Part shown: positions 7,815-15,402 of the stretch, piece by piece
How positions within the stretch are numbered: the first letter of the stretch is position 1
Layout of the letters: the number at the start of each line of letters is the position of its first letter
DNA from: SR-FBR-E99 sp963732365
GTDB lineage: Bacteria; Bacteroidota; Bacteroidia; Bacteroidales; VadinHA17
Direction: 5' to 3'
Assembly (NCBI GenBank): GCA_963732365.1
Contig: CAVSZC010000005.1
Location: 1,178,001 to 1,242,000 of the forward strand
DNA: 64,000 bases
The notes under the pieces: model-generated
The model's database searches: none
Told to the model about the DNA's origin: nothing
The model's input: only the letters and a program-made list of their open reading frames with translations
Program-made: the position numbers and the translations under genes

Positions 7815-9317
7815 TTAATCGATACTGGTATTTGCGGGAGAGAGAAAGAGAGCGAAGGTGCTGATGTGCGGCCTTGCCCTTGAGGAAGTGATCGAAAGCC
7901 TGATCTCATCGGCAGTGACAGGAGGGAACCGGAGAAGTCTCTTATGCCCGATGGTTGTGCCTGTGGCAATCGTGTCCCAGCCATTGCCTGAGCGGGCTTC
8001 GATAACGAATTTTTCAACCCTTTGTCCCCTGCTGATATCCTCCTGAAGCATGGCCACGTCGAATGTGGCTACTATTGCGGGTACAAAGGAGGCTATGCCT
8101 GTACCTTCCGGGCTCCATGAAGTACTGTTGTCGCCGTCTGTGGCATTTGATGCCCCCTGGCCATAAGGGCGTGAGCCTTTGAGCAGGTCGGTGTCATAAA
8201 GGTCATCAAGCCAGCCCTTCATGCCGAGCAGGCTTTTAATATCATTTTCATGAATCAGGCCGCGGTTGTCAGGAGGCACATTCAGAAGCAGCACCGAATT
8301 CCGGCCTACCGAGCTGAAATAGATATCTATGAGCTTCTCAATATCCTTTACGAGGCTGTCCTCTGACGCATGCCAGAACCATCCCGGACGGATAGAGACA
8401 TCTACCTCTGCGGGGTACCAGTATACGCTTCCTGCTTTTTGAAGAAGTTCGCTGCTGCCCAGATCCTGAGACATGGCGTCTATGCCGAGTGACTCATTGA
8501 TGGCGACGCTCTCCGGCGTGCCACCCGGGGCAAGGGCAGTCACACTCCATTCTGTCTCACGGCCGTATCCTGACTCAGTTCCCACCCATCGCACGTCCTC
8601 ACCCATGATGGCTGTCACGGCATCAGGCTGCAGCTTGCGGATAAGGTCATAGTAAGCCTGCCAGTCATACTCCTGCCTGCGTCCGTCAGGGCCCTCGCCG
8701 TTGGCGCCGTCAAACCAGACTTCGTCGACCCTGCCGTACCATGTAAGCAGTTCCGTGATCTGCTCCATGTAGAAACTGTTGTAGGCAGGCGAATCGCCAA
8801 AACTACTCGCGTTTCTGTCCCACGGAGAGAGATAGACACCGAACTTCATCCCGTGTTTGTCACATGCATCCTTAAGCTCCCTGAGCACATCACCCTTACC
8901 CTCCTTCCATGGGCTTGATGCCACAGAATGGGCTGTCGTTTTTGTTGGCCAGAGACAGAATCCGTCGTGATGCTTGGCGGTAATTATAACCATTTTCATT
9001 CCTGCCTCCTTCAGAACCCTGACCCACTGATCGGCGTCAAGAGCGGCAGGATTGAAGACCGCCGGAGACTCGTCGCCGGTGCCCCACTCCCTGCCGGTGA
9101 AGGTGTTTACCGAGAAATGCAGGAAGGCTGTCATCTCAAGCTGTTGCCACTCAAGCTGTCGCGGATGGGGAACAACACGTGCCGCCATGGCCTCCTTCAC
9201 ACCCTGGGTTGGCTGCACAGGAAAAACCAGCGATCCGGGATAAAGCCTCTCGTTCCTGTCACTGTTGCATGAGAGACAAGCCACGAACAATAATGCCGGC
9301 AGCAACAGCTTCATCAT
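7815..9317 (-). CDS. Alpha-L-fucosidase, GH29 family lipoprotein
   Basis: GH29 enzymes remove alpha-linked L-fucose from glycans with retention. The N-terminus is a lipoprotein signal (Cys 14 or 17), so the enzyme is probably tethered to the outer membrane. The catalytic barrel shows FLHFSVNTFTGREWG, TAKHHDGFCLWP and the nucleophile Asp203 in EVWFDGANG. The last 120 residues form a beta-rich domain resembling F5/8-type carbohydrate modules. The start overlaps the stop of the upstream gene by one base (TGATG), implying coupled translation. No SusCD pair or other glycoside hydrolase is adjacent. Confidence 0.93.
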   Translation of the reverse strand: MMKLLLPALLFVACLSCNSDRNERLYPGSLVFPVQPTQGVKEAMAARVVPHPRQLEWQQLEMTAFLHFSVNTFTGREWGTGDESPAVFNPAALDADQWVRVLKEAGMKMVIITAKHHDGFCLWPTKTTAHSVASSPWKEGKGDVLRELKDACDKHGMKFGVYLSPWDRNASSFGDSPAYNSFYMEQITELLTWYGRVDEVWFDGANGEGPDGRRQEYDWQAYYDLIRKLQPDAVTAIMGEDVRWVGTESGYGRETEWSVTALAPGGTPESVAINESLGIDAMSQDLGSSELLQKAGSVYWYPAEVDVSIRPGWFWHASEDSLVKDIEKLIDIYFSSVGRNSVLLLNVPPDNRGLIHENDIKSLLGMKGWLDDLYDTDLLKGSRPYGQGASNATDGDNSTSWSPEGTGIASFVPAIVATFDVAMLQEDISRGQRVEKFVIEARSGNGWDTIATGTTIGHKRLLRFPPVTADEIRLSITSSRARPHISTFALFLSPANTSID

Positions 9318-9733
9318 CAGCTATTTTTCTTATTTGATTTGACATACTTTAAGTTCCTGAACCTGAGAGCAGACCAGTCATTGTCAACTGAAACCTGGCT
9401 CACCGCCCTGAACCCTGCCTCAGCAATCGGTTCCCACCCCCGGTCACGGTTAATGTCTGAAGTGAGAATCTTTGACGTCCCCTTGGGGTATACCATCCAG
9501 AGCTTTCCGTCGTCGGCCAGGTTATGGATGCATGACGGACCCAGTACCCTGACATCTTCAGAACGGGGAGTAAATGCGATCATAAAACTGTAAAGGTATC
9601 GGGCGTTAATGGCATTGTCTATCTGGACGCCGGGCAGAAGCTTCTCAATTCTCTTCAAAAAGCCGGCAGGAGCATTAATTACTGCAATACGTTCCTGGTC
9701 AGTGTATCTGAGCTTCTTAAGTATATCGTCCAT
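9317..9733 (-). CDS. Conserved hypothetical protein upstream of the fucosidase
   Basis: This is a 138-aa soluble protein without signal peptide or TM. It contains IAVINAPAGFLKRIEKLLPG at 16-35 and LWMVYPKGTSKI near 78-89, a pattern seen in small bacterial DUF3052-like proteins, though I cannot name the family with confidence. The stop codon overlaps the fucosidase start by one base. A TATATTTG box at 9766-9759 on this strand lies 26 bases upstream without a good -33 partner. Confidence 0.7.
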   Translation of the reverse strand: MDDILKKLRYTDQERIAVINAPAGFLKRIEKLLPGVQIDNAINARYLYSFMIAFTPRSEDVRVLGPSCIHNLADDGKLWMVYPKGTSKILTSDINRDRGWEPIAEAGFRAVSQVSVDNDWSALRFRNLKYVKSNKKNS

Positions 9734-9799
9734 CTGTGTGGTTCTCCCTTATAATGCACAAATATACAAATTACCGGCAATGTGTCTTGCCATTGACTT

Positions 9800-9831
9800 T
9801 TTGGTTATCTCCTATAACCGTTGTACCTTTG
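9800..9831 (+). promoter_or_regulatory. Promoter of the thiamine uptake operon
   Basis: TTTG at 9800-9803, a 20-base spacer and TACCTTTG at 9824-9831 match the Bacteroidota housekeeping promoter exactly. Transcription would begin near 9838, a few bases before the TPP riboswitch. Confidence 0.8.
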
Positions 9832-9839
9832 TGTTGTAG

Positions 9840-9915
9840 AATTCGGGGTGCCTTAAAAAACAGGCTGAGATCATACCCTTATAACCTGATCCGGGTAATG
9901 CCGGCGTAGGGAAAA
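9840..9915 (+). ncRNA. TPP riboswitch (THI element)
   Basis: The conserved thi-box blocks appear in order: GGGGTGCC (9845-9852), GGCTGAGA (9863-9870), ACCCTT (9875-9880), then ACCTGATCCGGGTAATGCCG and GCGTAGGGA (9883-9911). This is the aptamer that binds thiamine pyrophosphate and shuts off thiamine genes. About 60 bases separate it from the receptor start. No terminator with a T-run is evident there, so control may act on translation or by an unrecognised structure. All three downstream genes fit thiamine uptake and use. Confidence 0.95.
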
Positions 9916-9974
9916 GAGTAATCATTTCCGCCTTGCTGATCCGCCCTCACTTCTGACAGTTGAAGATTTAAATT

Positions 9975-12413
9975 ATGACTGCTATGCTGAGGAGAATGAT
10001 CTTTTTTGCGTTTGTTGCCCTTGCGGTCACGGCAGAATCATCGGGGCAGCAGTACCGCGGATACATAACGGGGAGGGTAAGAGATACCGGGGGTAGTGCC
10101 CTTGCGGGTGCCTCGGTGGTGATTGAAGGGACCGGCACAGGTGTTGCGACTGATAATGACGGAAACTATCTCCTCCGGGGTCTCAGGGATGGAAGTTATT
10201 CACTGCGTATCACATTTACCGGCTATGAGCCCTACGATACTACGGTATTGTTAAACGGCAGTGCAGTGGCTGATGCAGTCATGGGTGAGGCGCTGTATGT
10301 AACCGAGGGGGTGATCGTCAGGAGCAGCCGTGCCGGCAGCCGCACACCCATGGCTCATACCACTCTGGAGGCGTCAGAGCTGAGAAAGAATGACATGACG
10401 AAGGACATGCCTTTCCTCCTTTCCCTTACACCTTCAGTTGTGGAGACCTCCGATGCCGGCAACGGCATCGGATACACCTCGCTGCGCATACGCGGCACCG
10501 ATGCCAGCAGGATAAATGTCACACTCGACGGCATCCCGCTCAACGATTCCGAGTCACAGCAGGTCTTCTGGGTTGACCTGCCTGACCTGGCCTCATCGAC
10601 GGGAAGCATACAGGTGCAGCGCGGTGTGGGTACCTCGACAAACGGTGCCGGGGCATTTGGCGCCTCAGTGAATATCAGCACCATGTCGCCACCGGATGAA
10701 CCAGGTGCGGCAGCAGAACTGTCTGCCGGGTCATTCAGTACTTACAGGGCTGCGGCAAAAGCATGGACCGGAAAACTGGGAGAGAGATTCAACATGATGG
10801 TGAGGGCATCACAGATATCCAGTGACGGGTATATTGACAAGAGCGCCTCCGACATCAGCTCAGCAATGATAACCGGAATATGGTCGGCTCCGTCTGACAG
10901 GCTGAAGTTTAATTTTATCACAGGCAATGAAAGAACAGGCATAAGCTGGTGGGGTGTACCGGAAGAGATGCTTTCTGTCAACAGGAGATACAACCCCGCA
11001 GGTGAATACACTGACAGTAACGGCGATCTGCAATACTATGATGATGAGACAGACAACTACAAACAGAACCATTACCATCTGTTATATACGCATCTGTTCA
11101 ATTCAAAAATGAGTCTGAATGCCGCCCTTCACCTCACCACCGGTATGGGGTATTATGAAGAGCAGAAAAGTGACCGCGACCCTTCCGGATATGGTCTTGA
11201 AGGACTGACTGACAACGGTGTTGAGGTTACAGAGACTGACCTGGTGCAGCGAAAATGGCTTGACAATAACTTCTACGGTGCAGTATGGTCGCTCGTCAGG
11301 CCCGGCGCTGTGGCGGAGTGGACCCTTGGCGGCGCCGTCAGCAGGTACGATGGTGATCACTTCGGAAAGATCATATGGATGGAATATCCTGGCAGTGTCA
11401 CCCCCGGATACGAATGGTACCGAAATAACGGACTGAAGGATGAGTTCAATGTCTACGGCAAGATAACCGCAAGGATCACCGGCAGTATCAGCGGTTTTGC
11501 CGATCTGCAGTACCGACAGATAGGCTACCGGTTTAACGGTCCCGATGATGATATGAAAGACCTTACCGCCAGCCATATGTTCAGGTTCGTGAATCCAAAG
11601 ACAGGCCTCTTCTGGTCTGACGGTAGCGGCAGCGATGCGTTCCTTTCAGTATCCGTGGCTCAGCGTGAGCCGTCACGGTCAGACTTCAAGGAGGCCGCAG
11701 GTGACGATGAAGCCACCCCCCGGCCTGAGAGGCTGACCGATCTGGAGGGGGGATACAGCTTCAGGAATGGCCAAATGGCCCTCGGTGTAAACCTCTACTA
11801 CATGCAATACCGTGATCAGCTCGTCCCGACAGGACAGATAAGCAACACCGGTTATCCGGTAATGACCAATGTGCCCGAGAGCTTCAGGACAGGCATGGAA
11901 CTGTCCGGGAGTTACAGCCCTGCCTCAATCATCGCACTGAAGGCGAACCTGACCCTGAGCCGGAGCAGGATAAAGGATTTCAGGAACTACTACTTTAATT
12001 ATAACACATCTGACTGGAGCGAGGAATATCTGTGGAGTGATCTCGGGGATGTTGACATAGCCTATTCACCGCGCATTACAGGATCGGCGGAGCTTGAACT
12101 CAATCCGCATAAGAACCTCCGCCTGAGACTGACAGGCAAGTATGTGGGAAAGCAGTACTTTGACAACACAATGAGTGAGGGTAGAACAATAAATCCCTAT
12201 TTTGTCAGTAACATATCAGCCGGATATGAGATTCACCTGAAAGGAGTTGAGGAGCTGATGCTCGGGCTGACGGTGAACAACCTGTTCAATACAATGTATG
12301 AGAACAATGCCTATGGCGGCATGTGGAGCGAAGACGGTGCTGAAAAGACCTGGGCTTACTTTTTTCCGCAGGCAGGAGTGAATTTCACCGCCGGGGTTTC
12401 TGTAACATTCTGA
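9975..12413 (+). CDS. TonB-dependent outer-membrane receptor, probably for thiamine
   Basis: This 812-aa receptor has a signal peptide (about 1-24), a carboxypeptidase-regulatory-like Ig domain (about 28-105), a plug domain (TPSVVETSDAGN.., SLRIRGTDASRINVTLDGIP.., VQRGVGTSTNGAGAFGASVN) and a 22-strand barrel ending in aromatic GVSVTF. Substrate comes from context: a TPP riboswitch lies upstream, and PnuT-like permease and TPP kinase genes follow. This is the known Bacteroidota OMP-PnuT-TPK arrangement for thiamine uptake. It lies 5 bases before the permease gene. The ligand itself is inferred. Confidence 0.9.
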   Translation: MTAMLRRMIFFAFVALAVTAESSGQQYRGYITGRVRDTGGSALAGASVVIEGTGTGVATDNDGNYLLRGLRDGSYSLRITFTGYEPYDTTVLLNGSAVADAVMGEALYVTEGVIVRSSRAGSRTPMAHTTLEASELRKNDMTKDMPFLLSLTPSVVETSDAGNGIGYTSLRIRGTDASRINVTLDGIPLNDSESQQVFWVDLPDLASSTGSIQVQRGVGTSTNGAGAFGASVNISTMSPPDEPGAAAELSAGSFSTYRAAAKAWTGKLGERFNMMVRASQISSDGYIDKSASDISSAMITGIWSAPSDRLKFNFITGNERTGISWWGVPEEMLSVNRRYNPAGEYTDSNGDLQYYDDETDNYKQNHYHLLYTHLFNSKMSLNAALHLTTGMGYYEEQKSDRDPSGYGLEGLTDNGVEVTETDLVQRKWLDNNFYGAVWSLVRPGAVAEWTLGGAVSRYDGDHFGKIIWMEYPGSVTPGYEWYRNNGLKDEFNVYGKITARITGSISGFADLQYRQIGYRFNGPDDDMKDLTASHMFRFVNPKTGLFWSDGSGSDAFLSVSVAQREPSRSDFKEAAGDDEATPRPERLTDLEGGYSFRNGQMALGVNLYYMQYRDQLVPTGQISNTGYPVMTNVPESFRTGMELSGSYSPASIIALKANLTLSRSRIKDFRNYYFNYNTSDWSEEYLWSDLGDVDIAYSPRITGSAELELNPHKNLRLRLTGKYVGKQYFDNTMSEGRTINPYFVSNISAGYEIHLKGVEELMLGLTVNNLFNTMYENNAYGGMWSEDGAEKTWAYFFPQAGVNFTAGVSVTF

Positions 12414-12418
12414 TAATT

Positions 12419-13048
12419 ATGGTTAATTGGTTTACAGGGCATATTCTTGAGATCTTTGGTGCCGTCACCGGCATTGTCTACGTTATCCTGGAGATCAGGC
12501 GCAATATTCTTCTCTGGCCTCTTGGGATAGTCACCTCTGCCGTCTATATTGTTGTCTTCGGTGATAACGGTTTTTATGCCGGGATGGTGCTGCAGGGTTA
12601 TTATGTGATAATCAGTGTTTACGGATGGTATGCATGGCAAAGGGCAGGGGGCAAGGAGCAAGGGGCAAGGAGCAAGGAGCAAGGGGCAAGGAGCAAGGAG
12701 CAAGGGGCAAGGAGCAGGGGGCAAGTGAGTACAGTCAGCAGGATTGACAGAGGAACAGCAGTGCTGTGTCTTATCTCATCTGTCATACTGTGGGCTGTGT
12801 TGTGGTACTCGCTTGACAGGTGGACTGACTCACCGGTGCCTTTATGGGACGGACTGATAACCTCACTCTCTGTGGTGGCCACATGGATGCTTACAAGGAG
12901 ATACATTGAACAGTGGTATGTCTGGATAGTGGCAAACTCAATTGCAGTTATCGTATATTTGACAATCGGAATGTATCCGACAGCCGTGCTATTTGCCATG
13001 TATACTGTGATGGCGGTGATTGGGCTGAGAGAATGGGGCAGGCAGTAG
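12419..13048 (+). CDS. pnuT: PnuT-like thiamine permease (PnuC family) with repeat insertion
   Basis: This 209-aa PnuC-family facilitator has about seven TM segments. Family blocks visible are WPLGIVTSAVYIVVF, GYYVIISVYGWYAW and the C-terminal AVLFAMYTVMAVIGLREW. Following a TPP riboswitch and preceding a TPP kinase, it should carry thiamine across the inner membrane, with phosphorylation trapping it. The oddity is residues 75-102, a low-complexity KEQGARS repeat encoded by a heptanucleotide tract placed after the YGWYAW helix, where the family has a short loop. It may be tolerated in a loop or may reduce function. Confidence 0.88.
   Translation: MVNWFTGHILEIFGAVTGIVYVILEIRRNILLWPLGIVTSAVYIVVFGDNGFYAGMVLQGYYVIISVYGWYAWQRAGGKEQGARSKEQGARSKEQGARSRGQVSTVSRIDRGTAVLCLISSVILWAVLWYSLDRWTDSPVPLWDGLITSLSVVATWMLTRRYIEQWYVWIVANSIAVIVYLTIGMYPTAVLFAMYTVMAVIGLREWGRQ
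12641..12724 (+). repeat. In-frame heptanucleotide tandem repeat inside pnuT
   Basis: Twelve tandem 7-base units of GGAGCAA/GGGGCAA type (first unit AGGGCAG) fill exactly 84 bases or 28 codons. Units alternate with a 21-base higher-order period, giving the peptide repeat KEQGARS. Loss or gain of one or two units would shift the frame. The two other frames reach TGA at 12726-12728 and 12745-12747. Confidence 0.95.
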
Positions 13049-13051
13049 GGA

Positions 13052-13147
13052 GGAATTAGGAATTAAGAATTGATAATCAATTAATTAGATAGAAGGACCT
13101 TTGGACCTTCAGACTTTCGACTTTACGGACTTTACAGACTTTAGACT
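13052..13147 (+). repeat. Degenerate short tandem repeats before the TPP kinase gene
   Basis: The gap between pnuT and the kinase gene holds GGAATTA twice and AGAATTG (13052-13072). A run of six or seven GACTTT/GACCTT units, spaced 7-9 bases, follows from about 13095 to the ATG at 13148. The leader of the kinase gene is thus largely repeat. No promoter was recognised in it. Confidence 0.8.
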
Positions 13148-13771
13148 ATGAAAACTGTAATTCTGGCTGACGGCTCCTTCCCGGTGCACCCGGTTCCCCT
13201 GTCGCATCTTGATGATGCTGAGATGATTGTGTGTTGCGACGGGGCTGCAGAAAAACTGGATAAATACGGGCTCGTACCTGACGCTATCGTCGGCGACCTT
13301 GACTCCATTTCTGACTCACTGAAGGAAAAATACAGCGACAGGCTCTTTCCCGACTACAACCAGGAGACCAATGACCTCACCAAGGCTGTTAAATGGTGTG
13401 TGGCGAAAGGTATTGCAGAGGTTGTGATCGTTGGCGCCACGGGCATGCGTGAAGATCATACCCTGGGCAATATTTCACTTCTGGCTGACTACAGCAGCAT
13501 GTTAAATACAGTCATGCTGACTGATTCAGGGTCATTCAGGGTGTATGACCGAAGTGTGACCCTCGTCTCACGACCCGGTCAGCAGGTGTCTCTCTTCAGT
13601 ATTGATCCGTCCCTGACAATAACCTCCTCCGGTCTCCGCTATCCCCTGACAAAACTCCAGCTTCACAGCTGGTGGAGAGGTACCCTGAATGAAGCAACCG
13701 GTGACAGTCTCAGCCTTCAATTCGGCAATGGCCGTGTGATTGTATTTACAGAATATCAGTCCGGTGAATGA
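13148..13771 (+). CDS. Thiamine pyrophosphokinase
   Basis: This enzyme converts thiamine and ATP to TPP and AMP, trapping imported thiamine. The 207-aa protein has the TPK fold with CCDGAAEKL, GDLDSIS, TNDLTKAV and GATGMREDHTLGN, the substrate and Mg-ATP-binding blocks. The C-terminal beta domain contains GLRYPLTKLQL. It is the third gene after the TPP riboswitch, and a repeat-rich gap of 99 bases separates it from pnuT. Confidence 0.94.
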   Translation: MKTVILADGSFPVHPVPLSHLDDAEMIVCCDGAAEKLDKYGLVPDAIVGDLDSISDSLKEKYSDRLFPDYNQETNDLTKAVKWCVAKGIAEVVIVGATGMREDHTLGNISLLADYSSMLNTVMLTDSGSFRVYDRSVTLVSRPGQQVSLFSIDPSLTITSSGLRYPLTKLQLHSWWRGTLNEATGDSLSLQFGNGRVIVFTEYQSGE

Positions 13772-13809
13772 ATCTTGCAGTTGATAAAAACAATTTAACC
13801 TTCCTGAAA

Positions 13810-15402
13810 ATGAAAAGAAATTACATTTTAACCAAATCACTGTTTGTTCTCCTAAGTATCATTGTATTGCCGGCGTGTAACCGGAGCGGGGTCAAACAAC
13901 CTGCAGAGGATGCGGCATTTATGTTTGAAGAATTCACAATCATGCAGCTTCAGCAGGGTTATGCCAAAGGTGATTTTACTGTAACTGATGTGGTGCAGGC
14001 CTATCTTGACCGCATCGATGCCATTGATGATGCGGGGCCGACGCTCAACGCAGTCATACAGGTCAATCCTGATGCGATGGCCATCGCAGCACAGCTTGAT
14101 GCGGAACTCAGTGAAGGGAAAAAGCGGGGTCCTATGCACGGGGTGCCGGTATTGCTCAAGGATAACATCGACACCCATGACCAGATGGAGACCACTGCCG
14201 GATCACGTGCGCTGAGCGGATCCCATCCGCCACAGGACAGTTATGTGGCTCAGAAGCTGAGGGAAGCGGGCGCCGTGATAATCGGCAAGGCCAACCTGAG
14301 CGAGTGGGCCAACTTCCGCGGCAACCTCTCATCGAGCGGATGGAGCGGCGTGGGCGGACAGACGAAGAACCCCTACATCCTCGACCGTAACCCGTGCGGC
14401 TCAAGCTCGGGGTCGGGAGTGGCCGTATCGGCCAACCTGTGCATGATAGCCATAGGAACAGAGACCAACGGCTCAATAGTCTGCCCTGCAACCGCAAACG
14501 GTATCGTCGGCATTAAGCCTACAGTGGGGCTTCTCAGCCGCAGCGGCATCATTCCCATCTCATTCACCCAGGACACCCCCGGCCCTATGGCACGGTCAGT
14601 AAGCGATGCAGCCATTGCACTTGGTGTTATGACGGGCATCGACCCCTCTGACAGCAAGACAGCCGCATCTGAAGGCAAATACCTGACTGACTACACACCG
14701 TACCTGAAAGAGGATGGTCTGAAAGGGAAAAGGATAGGATGGTATACGTCGGCAAGGGGACAGCACTTCAAGGTTGACACTCTGATGCAGAAGGCTGCCG
14801 ATTATATCAGGAGCCAGGGTGCAGAGGTCATTGAAATTGACAATATCTACAGCCGTGAAGTGTCTTCCCTCTCGTTCGAGGTTTTGCTTTATGAGTTCAG
14901 GGACGGACTGAACAAATACTTTGCTTCACTGGGCGAGGCTGCTCCCGTGAAGAGTGTTGAGGAACTGATAGAATTCAACAGGAGCGACTCGATAGAACTG
15001 AGATACTATGACCAGGAACTGCTGCTTGAAGCACAGAAGAAGGGCAGTGTCGATTCAAAGGAGTTTGCTGAGATTCTCAATAAAATGAACCGTCTTGTCA
15101 GGGAGGAAGGTATTGACAAAGTGATGGGCGAGAATGATCTCGATGCCTTCATGGCTCCCACGGGTTCGCCGGCATGGAAGACCGACCTCATCAACGGCGA
15201 TGCCTTTGTGATCAGCAGCTCTTCTCCCGCTGCGATTTCGGGTTACCCGAACATCACTGTGCCAATGGGTTTCATTGACGGGCTGCCGGTTGGGATATCT
15301 TTCTTCGGGAAAGCATGGAGCGAGCCTCAGCTGATAGAGATAGCCTTTGCCTACGAGTCAGGCACCCGTTACCGCAAAGCCCCTGAGTTTAAGCCGGAGT
15401 AG
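13810..15402 (+). CDS. Amidase-signature family lipoprotein
   Basis: This 530-aa protein belongs to the amidase signature family (Ser-cisSer-Lys hydrolases). The catalytic Lys lies in GVPVLLKDNID and the serines in NPCGSSSGSGVAVSANL, followed by IGTETNGSIVCPA. I take the ATG at 13810 because it opens a lipoprotein signal (MKRNYILTKSLFVLLSIIV then LPAC). The frame also extends to 13768, overlapping the kinase stop. It is likely an envelope-attached amide hydrolase. It is closer to stand-alone amidases than to GatA, since no gatB/gatC is nearby. The substrate is unknown. Confidence 0.9.
   Translation: MKRNYILTKSLFVLLSIIVLPACNRSGVKQPAEDAAFMFEEFTIMQLQQGYAKGDFTVTDVVQAYLDRIDAIDDAGPTLNAVIQVNPDAMAIAAQLDAELSEGKKRGPMHGVPVLLKDNIDTHDQMETTAGSRALSGSHPPQDSYVAQKLREAGAVIIGKANLSEWANFRGNLSSSGWSGVGGQTKNPYILDRNPCGSSSGSGVAVSANLCMIAIGTETNGSIVCPATANGIVGIKPTVGLLSRSGIIPISFTQDTPGPMARSVSDAAIALGVMTGIDPSDSKTAASEGKYLTDYTPYLKEDGLKGKRIGWYTSARGQHFKVDTLMQKAADYIRSQGAEVIEIDNIYSREVSSLSFEVLLYEFRDGLNKYFASLGEAAPVKSVEELIEFNRSDSIELRYYDQELLLEAQKKGSVDSKEFAEILNKMNRLVREEGIDKVMGENDLDAFMAPTGSPAWKTDLINGDAFVISSSSPAAISGYPNITVPMGFIDGLPVGISFFGKAWSEPQLIEIAFAYESGTRYRKAPEFKPE

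Noticed and set aside
11103..11576. 157-codon minus-strand open frame in the thiamine receptor gene
   Set aside because: Shadow frame opposite a well-supported TonB barrel; no domain recognised.
12641..12724. Possible CRISPR array
   Set aside because: Units are 7 bases in direct tandem without spacers, and no cas genes are present.
12356..12999. Two minus-strand open frames (12356-12724 and 12619-12999) with repeated LLLAPC peptides that look like lipoboxes
   Set aside because: They are antisense readings of the heptamer tract and of pnuT; the plus-strand frame has PnuC family motifs throughout.
9317..13771. A polysaccharide utilisation locus around the fucosidase and the TonB receptor
   Set aside because: No SusD-like gene or regulator is present, and the receptor belongs to the riboswitch-controlled thiamine operon on the opposite strand.
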